Below, one piece after another: positions 15,137-23,147 of a stretch of DNA of 23,330 nucleotides (the stretch's first letter is position 1; each line of letters opens with the position of its first letter). The position numbers and the translations under genes were made by a program. The notes under the pieces were generated by a model, which saw nothing but the letters and a program-made list of their open reading frames with translations, did not search any database and had not been told where the DNA came from. Origin of the DNA: Candidatus Pelagibacter sp. (lineage in GTDB: Bacteria > Pseudomonadota > Alphaproteobacteria > Pelagibacterales > Pelagibacteraceae); assembly GCA_028404615.1 (NCBI GenBank), contig JAOOBT010000009.1, positions 1-23,330 on the forward strand. Reading direction: 5' to 3'.

Positions 15137-16459
15137 ATGAAAAAAATAATAGGATTCATTTTTGCTTTAACTTTATTAACGTCTAATGGTTTAGCAGATA
15201 TTACTTTTTGGACTACTGAAGTTCAACCAGCAAGAATGGAAAAACAAATGGAAATGGCTAAGTCATTTGAGTCTAAAACTGGTATTAAAGTTGAAGTTAT
15301 TCCTGTAGAGGAAAAAGATTTAGGGTCTAGGGCTACTGCCGCTGCTGCTGCTGGTAACCTACCTGACGTAATCTATCACACGCTTCAATATGTTTTACCT
15401 TGGGCAGAGGCAGGGATACTTGATGTCAATGCCAACAATGATGTTGTTAAAAGTTTAGGCAAAAAAACATTTGCTCCAGGTGCATTAAACATGGCTAAAA
15501 AAGGTGGAAAGATTGCTGCCGTGCCAGTTGATGGTTGGACACAAATGGTTGTTTATAGAAAAGACTTATTTAAAAAAGCAGGTCTTGAACCACCAACAAG
15601 TTATGAGAATATAACTAAAGCTGTAAAAGCTTTATCTGGTGGAGATATGTTTGGATTTGTTGCTGCGACTAAAACTGATGAAAACTTTATGAGCCAAGTT
15701 CTAGAGCATGTTCTTTTAGCAAATGGAGTAAATTTTGTTAAAAAAGGTGGAACAAAAAAACAAGGCAAAGCTCTTAAAAACTCTTTAGAGTTTTACAAAA
15801 TAATAGCTAAAGCTAGTCCACCAGGAGAATTATTCTGGAAACAATCTAGAGAACTTTATTTTGCAGGAAAAACGCCGATGATAATATGGTCACCGTTCAT
15901 TATGGATGAATTAGCTGGATTAAGAGACTCAGCTCCTCCAACAATCAATAATGATCCAACATCTCCAGAACTTGCATCTAAAACTGGTTTTATAACTAAT
16001 TTTAGTGGACCTAACAACAAGAAGGGCGCTGCCTGGGCAGACGTAAGATATTTCGGTATTACCGCTGATGCAGATACCGATGAGGCTAAAAAGTTTGTTG
16101 AGTACTCTATGGATGAGGGATACACAAGTACTTTAGCTATTGCACCTGAGGGCAAATTTCCAGTAAGAAGAGGAAATTCTTCAGATCCATCTGCGTTCAC
16201 AAAAGCTTGGAGTAAGTTACCAGTAGGTGTAGACAGAAAAAAACCATTAACTGAACTTTATTCACCAGATGTAATTAATAACATTGTAGCAGGATTAGAT
16301 ACTGCAAATAGATGGGGTGTAAAAGAGGGAGAACTTTCTAGAGCATCAAAAATTATCAATGCTCAATTCTTAAATAGAATCACAAGAGAATACATTGATG
16401 ATCAGATAACTGTTGATGAAGCGGTTAAAAAAATTAACGCAGAATTAGCAAAATTCTAG
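15137..16459 (+). CDS. Carbohydrate ABC transporter substrate-binding protein
   Basis: This 440-residue periplasmic protein is of the family-1 extracellular solute-binding type (MalE/UgpB/ThuE-like). Its signal peptide is MKKIIGFIFALTLLTSNGLA, cleaved after residue 20, and the mature chain starts DITFWTTEVQ. TGIKVEVIPV, AAAAAGNLPDVIYH, GKIAAVPVDGWTQMVVYRKDLFKKAGLEPPTSYE and APEGKFPVRRG follow the family pattern for sugar or sugar-derivative binding. The start is fixed by AGGAGG (15127-15132), the best Shine-Dalgarno in the window, fitting high expression. The neighbouring intracellular GH63-like hydrolase points to a glycoside such as glucosylglycerate, mannosylglycerate or glucosylglycerol as ligand; this is inference. 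A 16-pair hairpin follows the gene. Confidence 0.9.
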   Translation: MKKIIGFIFALTLLTSNGLADITFWTTEVQPARMEKQMEMAKSFESKTGIKVEVIPVEEKDLGSRATAAAAAGNLPDVIYHTLQYVLPWAEAGILDVNANNDVVKSLGKKTFAPGALNMAKKGGKIAAVPVDGWTQMVVYRKDLFKKAGLEPPTSYENITKAVKALSGGDMFGFVAATKTDENFMSQVLEHVLLANGVNFVKKGGTKKQGKALKNSLEFYKIIAKASPPGELFWKQSRELYFAGKTPMIIWSPFIMDELAGLRDSAPPTINNDPTSPELASKTGFITNFSGPNNKKGAAWADVRYFGITADADTDEAKKFVEYSMDEGYTSTLAIAPEGKFPVRRGNSSDPSAFTKAWSKLPVGVDRKKPLTELYSPDVINNIVAGLDTANRWGVKEGELSRASKIINAQFLNRITREYIDDQITVDEAVKKINAELAKF

Positions 16460-16471
16460 TAAATTTATTTC

Positions 16472-16506
16472 TTAAAAGCGGATAATAAGCTATTATCCGC
16501 TTTTAA
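16472..16506 (+). terminator. 16-pair perfect hairpin ending at the permease start codon
   Basis: TTAAAAGCGGATAATA (16472-16487) pairs perfectly with 16491-16506 across the 3-base loop AGC. The stem ends in TTTTAA directly before the ATG at 16507. It could act as an attenuating terminator (short T-run) or hold the ribosome-binding region of the permease in double strand. Either would lower permease output relative to binding protein. Confidence 0.75.
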
Positions 16507-17766
16507 ATGAGTACTTCATTATCAAAAATAGAAAAAAGGACAGCATACACACTTCTGTTACCTGCTGTGTTTCTAGTTTTTACAATTATTTTATTTCCAA
16601 TTTTTGCAAACGTTTGGATTAGTTTTAAAGAGGTTGAACTTAAAGATATTAGAATTCCTGAGCCTAGGGCGAAAAAAATTGTAAAAAATGAAAAAGATAA
16701 TAGTTCTGAATTAAAGATTATCTATAAATTAAGAAATAGTTCTTTAATCCAAAATATTAGGAATGTAAGATTTTCAGATAAATTGCCTAAAAATACTGTA
16801 CCAATTAATTTAGATAAAAGATGTGAATTTAAATCACCAAAAATCAAATGTTTGTTTGGAGATTGGGAGGCTGGTTATCGTGAAAATTTTGAAATTTTAA
16901 TCAAAGACATAAATGATAATGCTATAAATATTCAACATATCAAGTCTCATAAGCCAGATTTAAACGGAAAATCAGATAATATTTTATTGACTACCGATTT
17001 TACTCTAAAAAATTTTAAAAATGTTTTCATGGGTAACAATTTTTTTGAGCTATTAATGACGACATTTTACTTTACTTTTTTTGGAACACTTGGTGCTATT
17101 TTACTTGGCATATTTGCCGCTCAACTAGTTAACCAGAAATTTTATGGGAGATCATTTATGCGAAGTATACTGCTTTTCCCTTATGTAGGTCCTGTAGTAG
17201 CTTTGGCTTATACATGGACTTTACTTTTAGATCCGAATAGCGGAACTATAAATTCTCTTCTTGTTAATTATGGAATTATCGAAAAACCTATAAATTTACT
17301 CGGTCAAAAGTATTTAATTATTAATGTGTTAGGATTTGAGTTAAAGCTTAGATTAGCATTGACCACAGTAATATTTTTTGAAATTTGGCGATATTTTCCA
17401 TTAGCTTTTTTATTTATATTGGCAAGATTACAGGCCATCCCTAAGGATCTTTATGAAGCTGCTGATGTCGATGGAGCTGGACCATTTAGAAAATTTTTTT
17501 ATATCACTGTTCCACAAATTACAGCAATTTTGTCTATTTTATTTATGATTAGATTTATTTGGAATTTCAATAAATTTGAAGATATTTTTTTATTAACTGG
17601 TGGAGCATCGGGCACATTAACTTTACCTATAAATGTTTATCAACAAGGATTTGCGATATCAAATATTGGAATGGGCTCAGCAGTTTCAATAGTAATAGTG
17701 TTATTATTAATAACTTTTATGATTATTTATTTTAAATTAATCGGAAAGAGAGCAAATGAAATTTAA
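16507..17766 (+). CDS. Carbohydrate ABC transporter permease (MalF/UgpA type) with periplasmic DUF11-like insert
   Basis: This 419-residue inner-membrane permease is longer than the usual ~300 for this class. TM1 lies at about 12-36. Residues about 40-175 form a large hydrophilic, presumably periplasmic, insert before the remaining membrane segments (from about 178 on). Inside it, residues 67-133 (IIYKLRNSS..NVRFSDKLP..CEFKSPKIKCLFGDWEAGYRENFEI) follow the DUF11/Ig-like pattern 'Y.....N.....NV...D.LP......C......C..G....G....'; C106 and C115 may form a disulfide. MalF has an Ig-like P2 domain in a comparable periplasmic position but between other helices. The EAA loop is YEAADVDGAGPFRKFFYITVPQI (316-338). 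The ATG abuts the upstream hairpin, leaving no free Shine-Dalgarno. It overlaps the next gene by 11 bases. Confidence 0.88.
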   Translation: MSTSLSKIEKRTAYTLLLPAVFLVFTIILFPIFANVWISFKEVELKDIRIPEPRAKKIVKNEKDNSSELKIIYKLRNSSLIQNIRNVRFSDKLPKNTVPINLDKRCEFKSPKIKCLFGDWEAGYRENFEILIKDINDNAINIQHIKSHKPDLNGKSDNILLTTDFTLKNFKNVFMGNNFFELLMTTFYFTFFGTLGAILLGIFAAQLVNQKFYGRSFMRSILLFPYVGPVVALAYTWTLLLDPNSGTINSLLVNYGIIEKPINLLGQKYLIINVLGFELKLRLALTTVIFFEIWRYFPLAFLFILARLQAIPKDLYEAADVDGAGPFRKFFYITVPQITAILSILFMIRFIWNFNKFEDIFLLTGGASGTLTLPINVYQQGFAISNIGMGSAVSIVIVLLLITFMIIYFKLIGKRANEI

Positions 17767-18949
17767 ATCTTTTACAATAACTTTATTTGCGTCATCAATT
17801 TTTTTAGCAACAATTATTTGTATATGGAAAATAATGGGAACTTTACAAGGTTTAAGTTTTACTAGTCTTAACTTTAATCTTAACCTATTGTTATCACTTG
17901 GACTTACTTTAATTTGTATATTAATTGGAAATAAGTTTAATCATCTTTTAAAAATTTCAATATTATCTATATCATTTACAATTTTATATACTTTTTTAAC
18001 TGAGAGCTCTCCTCTTTGGTTTTCGGTTGGTATATTTTTATTAACTTTATTTTTTACAAATAAATTAAAAAAATATGATTTTGCTTATTTAACACAGGAT
18101 TTTATATCAGAAAAAATTGTATTCGAGTTTTTGTCTTTATTTGCAATAGTATTTTTTGCATTAGTCATTTTATTTCCATTTTACATCATGTTTGTAACCA
18201 GTTTTAAAACACAGACTGCTTTATTGATAAATCCTCTTGATTTAAGTATTGATATTTCAAAAAATATTTTTGAAATATTTAAATCTTACTTTGTTATTTT
18301 TAAAACTTATAATTTTGGTAAATACATTCTTACAAGTTCTTATGTATCAATTGGAACAGTTTTAATTACTCTATTATTTTCTATTCCAGCAGCTTATGCA
18401 GTTGCAAGATTGAATTTCTTTGGAAAAACTTTTCTTTCAACATCAATATTAATAATCTATATGTTTCCAGCCATAGTACTAGTTATTCCTTTATACACTG
18501 TTTTTAGTCAACTTGGTTTGAGAAATTCTGTAGAGGGATTACTTATAGTTTATACAGCAACCACATTGCCTGTAGCAATTTATATGCTTCAGGGCTACTT
18601 TAGAAGCATTCCTAGAGAAATTGAAGAAGCGGGACTTATTGATGGACAAAACTGGTTTGGAGTCATTATTAAAATAATTATTCCTCTGAGTTTGCCAGCT
18701 ATCGCTTCAGTGTCATTATATGTATTTATGATAGCCTGGAATGAATTTTTATTTTCATTAATGTTTTTAGATAATCCAAAAACATTTACATTGTCTAGAG
18801 CAATAAATCATTTAACTGGCGATGCAGAAACACCACGGCAATATTTAATGGCTGGATCGGTAGTGGTTACTTTACCAATACTTTTAATCTTCATATATTT
18901 TGAAAAATATTTAGTAAGTGGTTTGACAGCTGGAAGTGTAAAAGGTTAA
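17756..18949 (+). CDS. Carbohydrate ABC transporter permease (MalG/UgpE type) with extra N-terminal membrane region
   Basis: This 397-residue inner-membrane permease pairs with the preceding one. The conserved MalG-type part starts near residue 120 (VFEFLSLFAIVFFALVILFPFYIMFVTSFK) and includes PAAYAVARLNFFGK (211-224), YMFPAIVLVIPLY (235-247) and the EAA loop EEAGLIDGQNWFGVIIKIIIPLSLP (290-314). The first ~110 residues hold about four additional hydrophobic segments (about 7-27, 40-58, 64-82, 86-101) not found in the ~280-residue standard MalG. The function of the extension is unknown. It starts 11 bases inside the previous gene and its TAA stop (18947-18949) overlaps the next ATG by one base, so the three genes are translationally linked. 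Confidence 0.9.
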   Translation: MKFKSFTITLFASSIFLATIICIWKIMGTLQGLSFTSLNFNLNLLLSLGLTLICILIGNKFNHLLKISILSISFTILYTFLTESSPLWFSVGIFLLTLFFTNKLKKYDFAYLTQDFISEKIVFEFLSLFAIVFFALVILFPFYIMFVTSFKTQTALLINPLDLSIDISKNIFEIFKSYFVIFKTYNFGKYILTSSYVSIGTVLITLLFSIPAAYAVARLNFFGKTFLSTSILIIYMFPAIVLVIPLYTVFSQLGLRNSVEGLLIVYTATTLPVAIYMLQGYFRSIPREIEEAGLIDGQNWFGVIIKIIIPLSLPAIASVSLYVFMIAWNEFLFSLMFLDNPKTFTLSRAINHLTGDAETPRQYLMAGSVVVTLPILLIFIYFEKYLVSGLTAGSVKG

Positions 18950-20211
18950 TGGATAGCACAATTAAAGTCGCAAAAAGAACCCTAATAAATAATAGAAGAG
19001 TGAATTATACTTTACCCACTAATACAAAACTTTATCCAGCTCAATGGAATTGGGACTCGGCTTTTATCGCTTTAGGATATTCTAACTTCAATTTAGATTA
19101 TTCGTTTAAAGAAATTGAAACTTTAATTTCAGGCCAATGGGATGACGGAATGATTCCGCATATTCTTTTTCATATTAAAAATTTAAACTATACACCTAAC
19201 TATAAAGCTTGGGATTGTGGAAAAAAAGTTTCATCTTCAGGAATTACTCAACCACCAATACTAGCAAGTATTTTAAGAATAATAATTGAGAGACAAAAAT
19301 TTTCAAAAAAAGAGATAAAAAAATATCATTCTATAATTTTAAAAATTAAAAGATATTTAGAATGGTTTGTAAGATATAGAGATCCTAAAAAAACTGGTTT
19401 AATTTCTATACTTCATCCCTGGGAAAGTGGCTATGATAATTCTCCTTTATGGGATAAACCGATGAGTAAGATCAAAATTGACTCTAAACTCAAATATAAA
19501 AGAAAGGACAATAAAATTGTCCAAGAAAGTCAAAGACCTATAAAAATAGACTATGACAGGTATGTAACTATTAAAAATCATTTAAAACAAATGAATTATG
19601 ATCCGAAAAAACTTTACTATAAATCAAAATTTAATGTCGTTGATGTAGGATTTAACTCACTTTTTTTAAAAGCTTTAAAAGATTTAGATTTTTTACTTGA
19701 ATATATAGGTAAAAGAAGTTCTTCCTTAAAAAAATATATTCATTTAAATGAGAAAAAACTTGTAAAATTATTTAATTCAAAGAAAATGACATTTAAAAAC
19801 AAAGATCTTAAAAACAATAGTTCTGTAGAAATACCATCAATAACTAATTTCTTTATGTTATTCGCTGATTTAAATGATAATTTGATTAATAGGGGGTTAA
19901 TTAAAAGTTTGAAAAGATATTATAAAAATGAAAAATATCTTTTTCCCTCAATAAGCTCTAAACATAAATCTTTTGAGGAAAAAAGATACTGGAGAGGACC
20001 TGTATGGATCAATTGTAATTGGATTATTTATCAAGGTTTGAAAAATAAAGACAAAAAGTTTGCAGAGTTTATAAGAAAAAAAACTATTAATTTAATCGAA
20101 AAAAAAAAATTTCGAGAATATTATAGCTGTAAATCAGGTCTAGGAATGGGAGCTAAAAATTTTTCTTGGACTGCCGCTTTATATTTAGATTTAAAACTTA
20201 ATAAATCTTAA
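18949..20211 (+). CDS. GH63/MGH1-like glycoside hydrolase (glucosylglycerate/mannosylglycerate hydrolase-like)
   Basis: This is a 420-residue alpha-helical-toroid hydrolase without signal peptide, hence cytoplasmic. Blocks shared with the glucosylglycerate and mannosylglycerate hydrolases of GH63 are QWNWDSAF (32-39), SGQWDDGMIPH (61-71), SGITQPP (97-103), HPWESGYDNSPLWD (156-169), RYWRGPVWINCNW (346-358), REYY (389-392) and FSWTAAL (405-411). By analogy with the characterised actinobacterial glucosylglycerate hydrolase, D163 is the likely general acid and E390 the likely general base. The family releases glucose or mannose plus glycerate by inversion. The gene overlaps the permease stop by one base, making it part of the importer operon and suggesting it acts on the imported solute. 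An alpha-glucosidase or trehalase-like role on another small glucoside is the main alternative. Confidence 0.82.
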   Translation: MDSTIKVAKRTLINNRRVNYTLPTNTKLYPAQWNWDSAFIALGYSNFNLDYSFKEIETLISGQWDDGMIPHILFHIKNLNYTPNYKAWDCGKKVSSSGITQPPILASILRIIIERQKFSKKEIKKYHSIILKIKRYLEWFVRYRDPKKTGLISILHPWESGYDNSPLWDKPMSKIKIDSKLKYKRKDNKIVQESQRPIKIDYDRYVTIKNHLKQMNYDPKKLYYKSKFNVVDVGFNSLFLKALKDLDFLLEYIGKRSSSLKKYIHLNEKKLVKLFNSKKMTFKNKDLKNNSSVEIPSITNFFMLFADLNDNLINRGLIKSLKRYYKNEKYLFPSISSKHKSFEEKRYWRGPVWINCNWIIYQGLKNKDKKFAEFIRKKTINLIEKKKFREYYSCKSGLGMGAKNFSWTAALYLDLKLNKS

Positions 20212-20241
20212 ATCTTATTTTTATTTTTAAATATTAAAAAA

Positions 20242-21063
20242 TTAATATTTCTTGAAATATCTAATTCCAGTTTCTGATGTTGTATTTCTTGGCTCCATAA
20301 AGTTACCTGTCACATCTAATTTTGAGTCTGCAATGTCCCAAAAATCGATATAGCCCTCTATTCCAGAATTACTATCAAAGTGAAATTTTGCTCTTAGTTT
20401 AATTCCAGAGCCTTCTTCTTGATCATTTGTTATATCACTATAGTTAGCTGATACTTGACCTAATTTACTAGTTTGTTGACCATATAAAAAATGAAGGTAT
20501 TCACCTCTTAATTCCCAATAGCTATCATTAGTAGAACTTATTTCATAATTTAAACCCAGCGGAACATACATATATCTTGACTCTCTATCATACCCAGAGT
20601 GTCCAGTGCTAGATTGTTTAAGGCCTGAGGCATTTAAAAGGTATCTGTAGCCTAAGCCACCAAATAAAGTTAATCTATTATCATTCAAGTCTATTGGTAT
20701 ACCGATGTACCCAGTTCCCTCTAATTGATAGTCGGGTATTCCTGTCATTGTCCCTGTTCCAGCAGAGGTATAGTCAACTTGACCATATCCTAGTTGGTAT
20801 TTAAAACCTGAATATAAATCGTTCGTATAGGTCTCGTAATTTCCAATTAATCCCATCATCCAACCATCTTGAGACATAAAAAAACTATTATCTACAGGAT
20901 GTCTCTCCTCATATAACTTATTACCAAAATAAACACCAAATTCGCTTTTTTGAGAGTCTAAAGCAAAAGAGTTTTTACTGTTCAAAGCTAAGATTATTAG
21001 CAAAAAAACCCCGAAAACATAGCATTTATTAAGAATTTTAATTGTTTTCATTATCTGATACAT
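20242..21063 (-). CDS. Outer-membrane beta-barrel candidate (273 aa)
   Basis: The protein has a signal sequence (hydrophobic 15-27, then NSKNSFA, cleavage about residue 34) and a mature part rich in alternating polar/aromatic strands such as GVYFGNKLYEER, GFKYQLGYGQVDYTS, RLTLFGGLGYRYLL, MYVPLGLNYEIS and YWELRGEYLHFLYG, as expected for a small outer-membrane beta-barrel of about 10-12 strands. It ends GIRYFKKY, with an aromatic last residue, compatible with BAM recognition. I do not recognise a specific family. Either Met1 (21063) or Met5 (21051) may be the start; neither has a clear Shine-Dalgarno. It is convergent with the hydrolase gene and diverges from the next barrel gene over 44 bases. 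Confidence 0.72.
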   Translation of the reverse strand: MYQIMKTIKILNKCYVFGVFLLIILALNSKNSFALDSQKSEFGVYFGNKLYEERHPVDNSFFMSQDGWMMGLIGNYETYTNDLYSGFKYQLGYGQVDYTSAGTGTMTGIPDYQLEGTGYIGIPIDLNDNRLTLFGGLGYRYLLNASGLKQSSTGHSGYDRESRYMYVPLGLNYEISSTNDSYWELRGEYLHFLYGQQTSKLGQVSANYSDITNDQEEGSGIKLRAKFHFDSNSGIEGYIDFWDIADSKLDVTGNFMEPRNTTSETGIRYFKKY

Positions 21064-21107
21064 ATACTAAAACTAAATTTATATATATATAATTATAGGG
21101 GATAGTT

Positions 21108-21710
21108 ATGAAAAAAAAAGTAAACAATATATTAGCTTACGCCTTATTTTTTCTTTTTAGTCTAACATCTATTGTTCAGGCAGAAGAAGGACAACTTAAA
21201 GGTGGTGTTGAACTAGGTTACTCTCCAGTTGAACTTGAAGCTGAGGAAACTGCACAACAACTTGCTAACTTATCTGGATCTACAGTTACTGTAGAATATG
21301 ATATGGGAGCTTTCGTCGGAAGGCTGTTTGGAAATTACGGGATCGCATCTAATATGGATCTTGAAGTGGGATATTTTCAAACAAGTAGTATAGACGCAAC
21401 ATATAAAATTGGATCAGATAGTGCTTCAGAGTCTTATTCAGCAAATGGAATTGACTTTTCAATACTTGCAAAATCAGATACAGGTTTTTACGGTAAAGCA
21501 GGAATGCACTCTTCAACAATTGATGCATTTGGCAGCATTACAATCGGCTCAACAACATATAACGTTACAGAACAATATGATGGAACAAGCTGGTTAGCTG
21601 GTGCTGGTTTTGAGGAAGATGGTGTCAGATATTCATTCACTCACTACAATAATATCGGTGGCGATGGTGGTGCTGACTTTAACATGCTTTCAGTTGCTTA
21701 TCTATTTTAA
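21108..21710 (+). CDS. Small outer-membrane beta-barrel protein (porin/OmpA-barrel-like, 200 aa)
   Basis: The signal peptide MKKKVNNILAYALFFLFSLTSIVQA is cleaved after residue 25, leaving a mature start EEGQLKGGVELGYSPVELE. The rest alternates polar and hydrophobic residues with strands such as MGAFVGRLFGNYGIASNMDLEVGYF, GFYGKAGMHSS and SWLAGAGFEEDGVRYSFTHYNNIGG, and it ends LSVAYLF with a C-terminal phenylalanine, the hallmark of BAM-inserted barrels. Length fits an 8-stranded barrel (OmpA/OmpW-like or 'outer membrane beta-barrel' families). Its charge and glycine content differ from the lysine-rich cytoplasmic neighbours. An AGGGGA Shine-Dalgarno (about 21097-21102) fixes the ATG at 21108. 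The lipoprotein gene follows 5 bases after its stop. Confidence 0.8.
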   Translation: MKKKVNNILAYALFFLFSLTSIVQAEEGQLKGGVELGYSPVELEAEETAQQLANLSGSTVTVEYDMGAFVGRLFGNYGIASNMDLEVGYFQTSSIDATYKIGSDSASESYSANGIDFSILAKSDTGFYGKAGMHSSTIDAFGSITIGSTTYNVTEQYDGTSWLAGAGFEEDGVRYSFTHYNNIGGDGGADFNMLSVAYLF

Positions 21711-21715
21711 GATAG

Positions 21716-22153
21716 ATGATTAAAAATAAAATTAAAAACATTTTAATTTTATTGTTTATTGTTCCCGTGCTAGCTTCATGTGCTGGCACAGGTACAAAGT
21801 CATTATCAATGATAAACATGAGTGTTGATAGCGATGAGACAGCAGCATTCTTTGTAAGAAAAAAACGTTTTGTAGCTTCGGCAGGACTAGTGAAAGTATC
21901 TTTAGACGGTAATGAAATTGGAAAACTTGGAATAGGTGAAATGGAAAGAATTAATATAGATCCAGGTTCACACACAGCAAGAGTATCAATAGGGAATATT
22001 TTACAAGCTGGAGTCGGTTCAGACGCGATAGCTTTTAACGCAGAGGAAGGTAAGGCTTATTATTTTATAGTTGATTTTGATCAGGGTCTCTTTTCTGGCA
22101 AATGGACTATAACAGAAACAAGCAAAAACGGATTTACAAAAGCACTTAACTAA
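21716..22153 (+). CDS. DUF2846-like lipoprotein
   Basis: This is a 145-residue lipoprotein: the signal peptide ends in lipobox LASC with lipidated C22, followed by AGTGTKS. The mature part contains VRKKRFVASAGLVKVSLDGNEIGKLGIGEMERINIDPGSHTARV, matching the small beta-sandwich pattern of DUF2846 ('..R......G....V.vdG..ig.l..g.y....l.pG.h.v'), followed by EEGKAYYFIVDFDQGL. The family has no firmly assigned function and is often found as membrane-anchored envelope proteins. Residue 24 onwards lacks a +2 aspartate (C-A), so outer-membrane sorting is plausible. It is 5 bases downstream of the barrel gene, most likely the same operon. Confidence 0.78.
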   Translation: MIKNKIKNILILLFIVPVLASCAGTGTKSLSMINMSVDSDETAAFFVRKKRFVASAGLVKVSLDGNEIGKLGIGEMERINIDPGSHTARVSIGNILQAGVGSDAIAFNAEEGKAYYFIVDFDQGLFSGKWTITETSKNGFTKALN

Positions 22154-22160
22154 TATTTAG

Positions 22161-23147
22161 GTGAATTTAAGATTACAAAATAGTTTACTAATTCTAATAT
22201 TTTTAATTTCACTGCCAGCTCACTCTTTAGAGCAATCGGATAAAGATAAACTTAAAAATTTAGGTTACTCTTGGTCAAGTTTTTACAAAGATAATTACCG
22301 AGGAAAAAAAACTAAATGGATAAGTTTAGACGAACATTTAAAACTTAAACCTAAATTTTTAGCATTAGTTGAGCAAGATTTAAAAGTTAATAATAAAAAA
22401 GAGAATTATAAATATGTTTACAATAGTAAACATAATTTTTTTAAGATGGAAATAATAGGTGAAAAAAAAAGGATTACTCCAATTCTAGTTAATCCTTTAA
22501 GTAAAAAATATTTAGGACCTACAATTATTGAAGACGAGAATATTAATTTATCTCAATTTATAGAAAAAGTATTGGACCATTGTAAGTTTTCTAAAGGAGT
22601 CTCTGTAACCACTGAAGAAGGCAAGAAATTAAATTTTAGGAATGAGGAGGAATGTAAAATAAAGTATGTCAATTTTGACGAATTTGAAAAACTCACATAT
22701 GAAAATTTTGAAAAAGATAATAACTTATCTCTATATAATCCCTCTGTAAAACAATCTAAGCAAAAAAAAATTGTTAAAAAAATTGATAAAGAAACAGATC
22801 AAAATAAATTAAATATTAAAACCGAGAGTATCAAAACAAAAAAAATTAAAAGTTTTAATTCCTCAATTGCTATAAACTGGTTAAGAAATGGTGATTTATT
22901 AGTTGGAGATCTTAATTACGATGATAAAAAAAATAGTGGTGTTATTGAATTTAATTCGTCTAAAAATGGCAAATGCATGGGCACTTTTAATTTTATAGAA
23001 AAAAAAGGGACTTGGTCTTTCTCATGTAATAAAAACAATACTACTGCATTTGGTGAAATTTATATTAATGATAATATTGTTGAGGGTAATGGATTTGATA
23101 AAAAGAAAAATAAAATAAAGTTCGTTTCAAAAAAAATAAATGAATAG
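22161..23147 (+). CDS. Exported protein of unknown function (328 aa)
   Basis: The start codon is GTG at 22161, 7 bases after the lipoprotein stop; it yields a good signal peptide (NLRLQNSLLILIFLISLPAHS, cleavage near residue 22). Three parts can be seen: an N-terminal region (about 23-180) with four-residue-spaced lysines, WISLDEHLKLKPKFLALVEQDL and cysteines in HCKFSKG and EECKIKYV; a lysine-rich linker (about 190-230); and a C-terminal ~95-residue beta region (NWLRNGDLLVGDLNYD, GKCMGTFNFIEKKGTWSFSCN, GEIYINDNIVEGNGFD) that recalls MORN-like strand repeats with a likely disulfide. I do not recognise the family. It overlaps the following lipoprotein gene by 8 bases. Confidence 0.7.
   Translation: MNLRLQNSLLILIFLISLPAHSLEQSDKDKLKNLGYSWSSFYKDNYRGKKTKWISLDEHLKLKPKFLALVEQDLKVNNKKENYKYVYNSKHNFFKMEIIGEKKRITPILVNPLSKKYLGPTIIEDENINLSQFIEKVLDHCKFSKGVSVTTEEGKKLNFRNEEECKIKYVNFDEFEKLTYENFEKDNNLSLYNPSVKQSKQKKIVKKIDKETDQNKLNIKTESIKTKKIKSFNSSIAINWLRNGDLLVGDLNYDDKKNSGVIEFNSSKNGKCMGTFNFIEKKGTWSFSCNKNNTTAFGEIYINDNIVEGNGFDKKKNKIKFVSKKINE

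Noticed and set aside
15856..16200. 114-residue minus-strand frame inside the sugar-binding protein gene.
   Set aside because: Antisense shadow of a strongly conserved gene; no start signal or family marks.
20229..20250. Perfect 9-base inverted repeat (AAATATTAA, loop AAAA) between the convergent hydrolase and barrel genes, considered as a bidirectional terminator.
   Set aside because: The stem is entirely A-T and neither strand has a T-run after it, so a terminator call is not supported; it may be chance in AT-only sequence.
21409..21975. Glutamine-rich plus frame in the barrel gene and a 98-residue minus frame over the lipoprotein start.
   Set aside because: Both overlap genes with clear signal peptide and barrel or lipobox features; they lack ribosome-binding signals.
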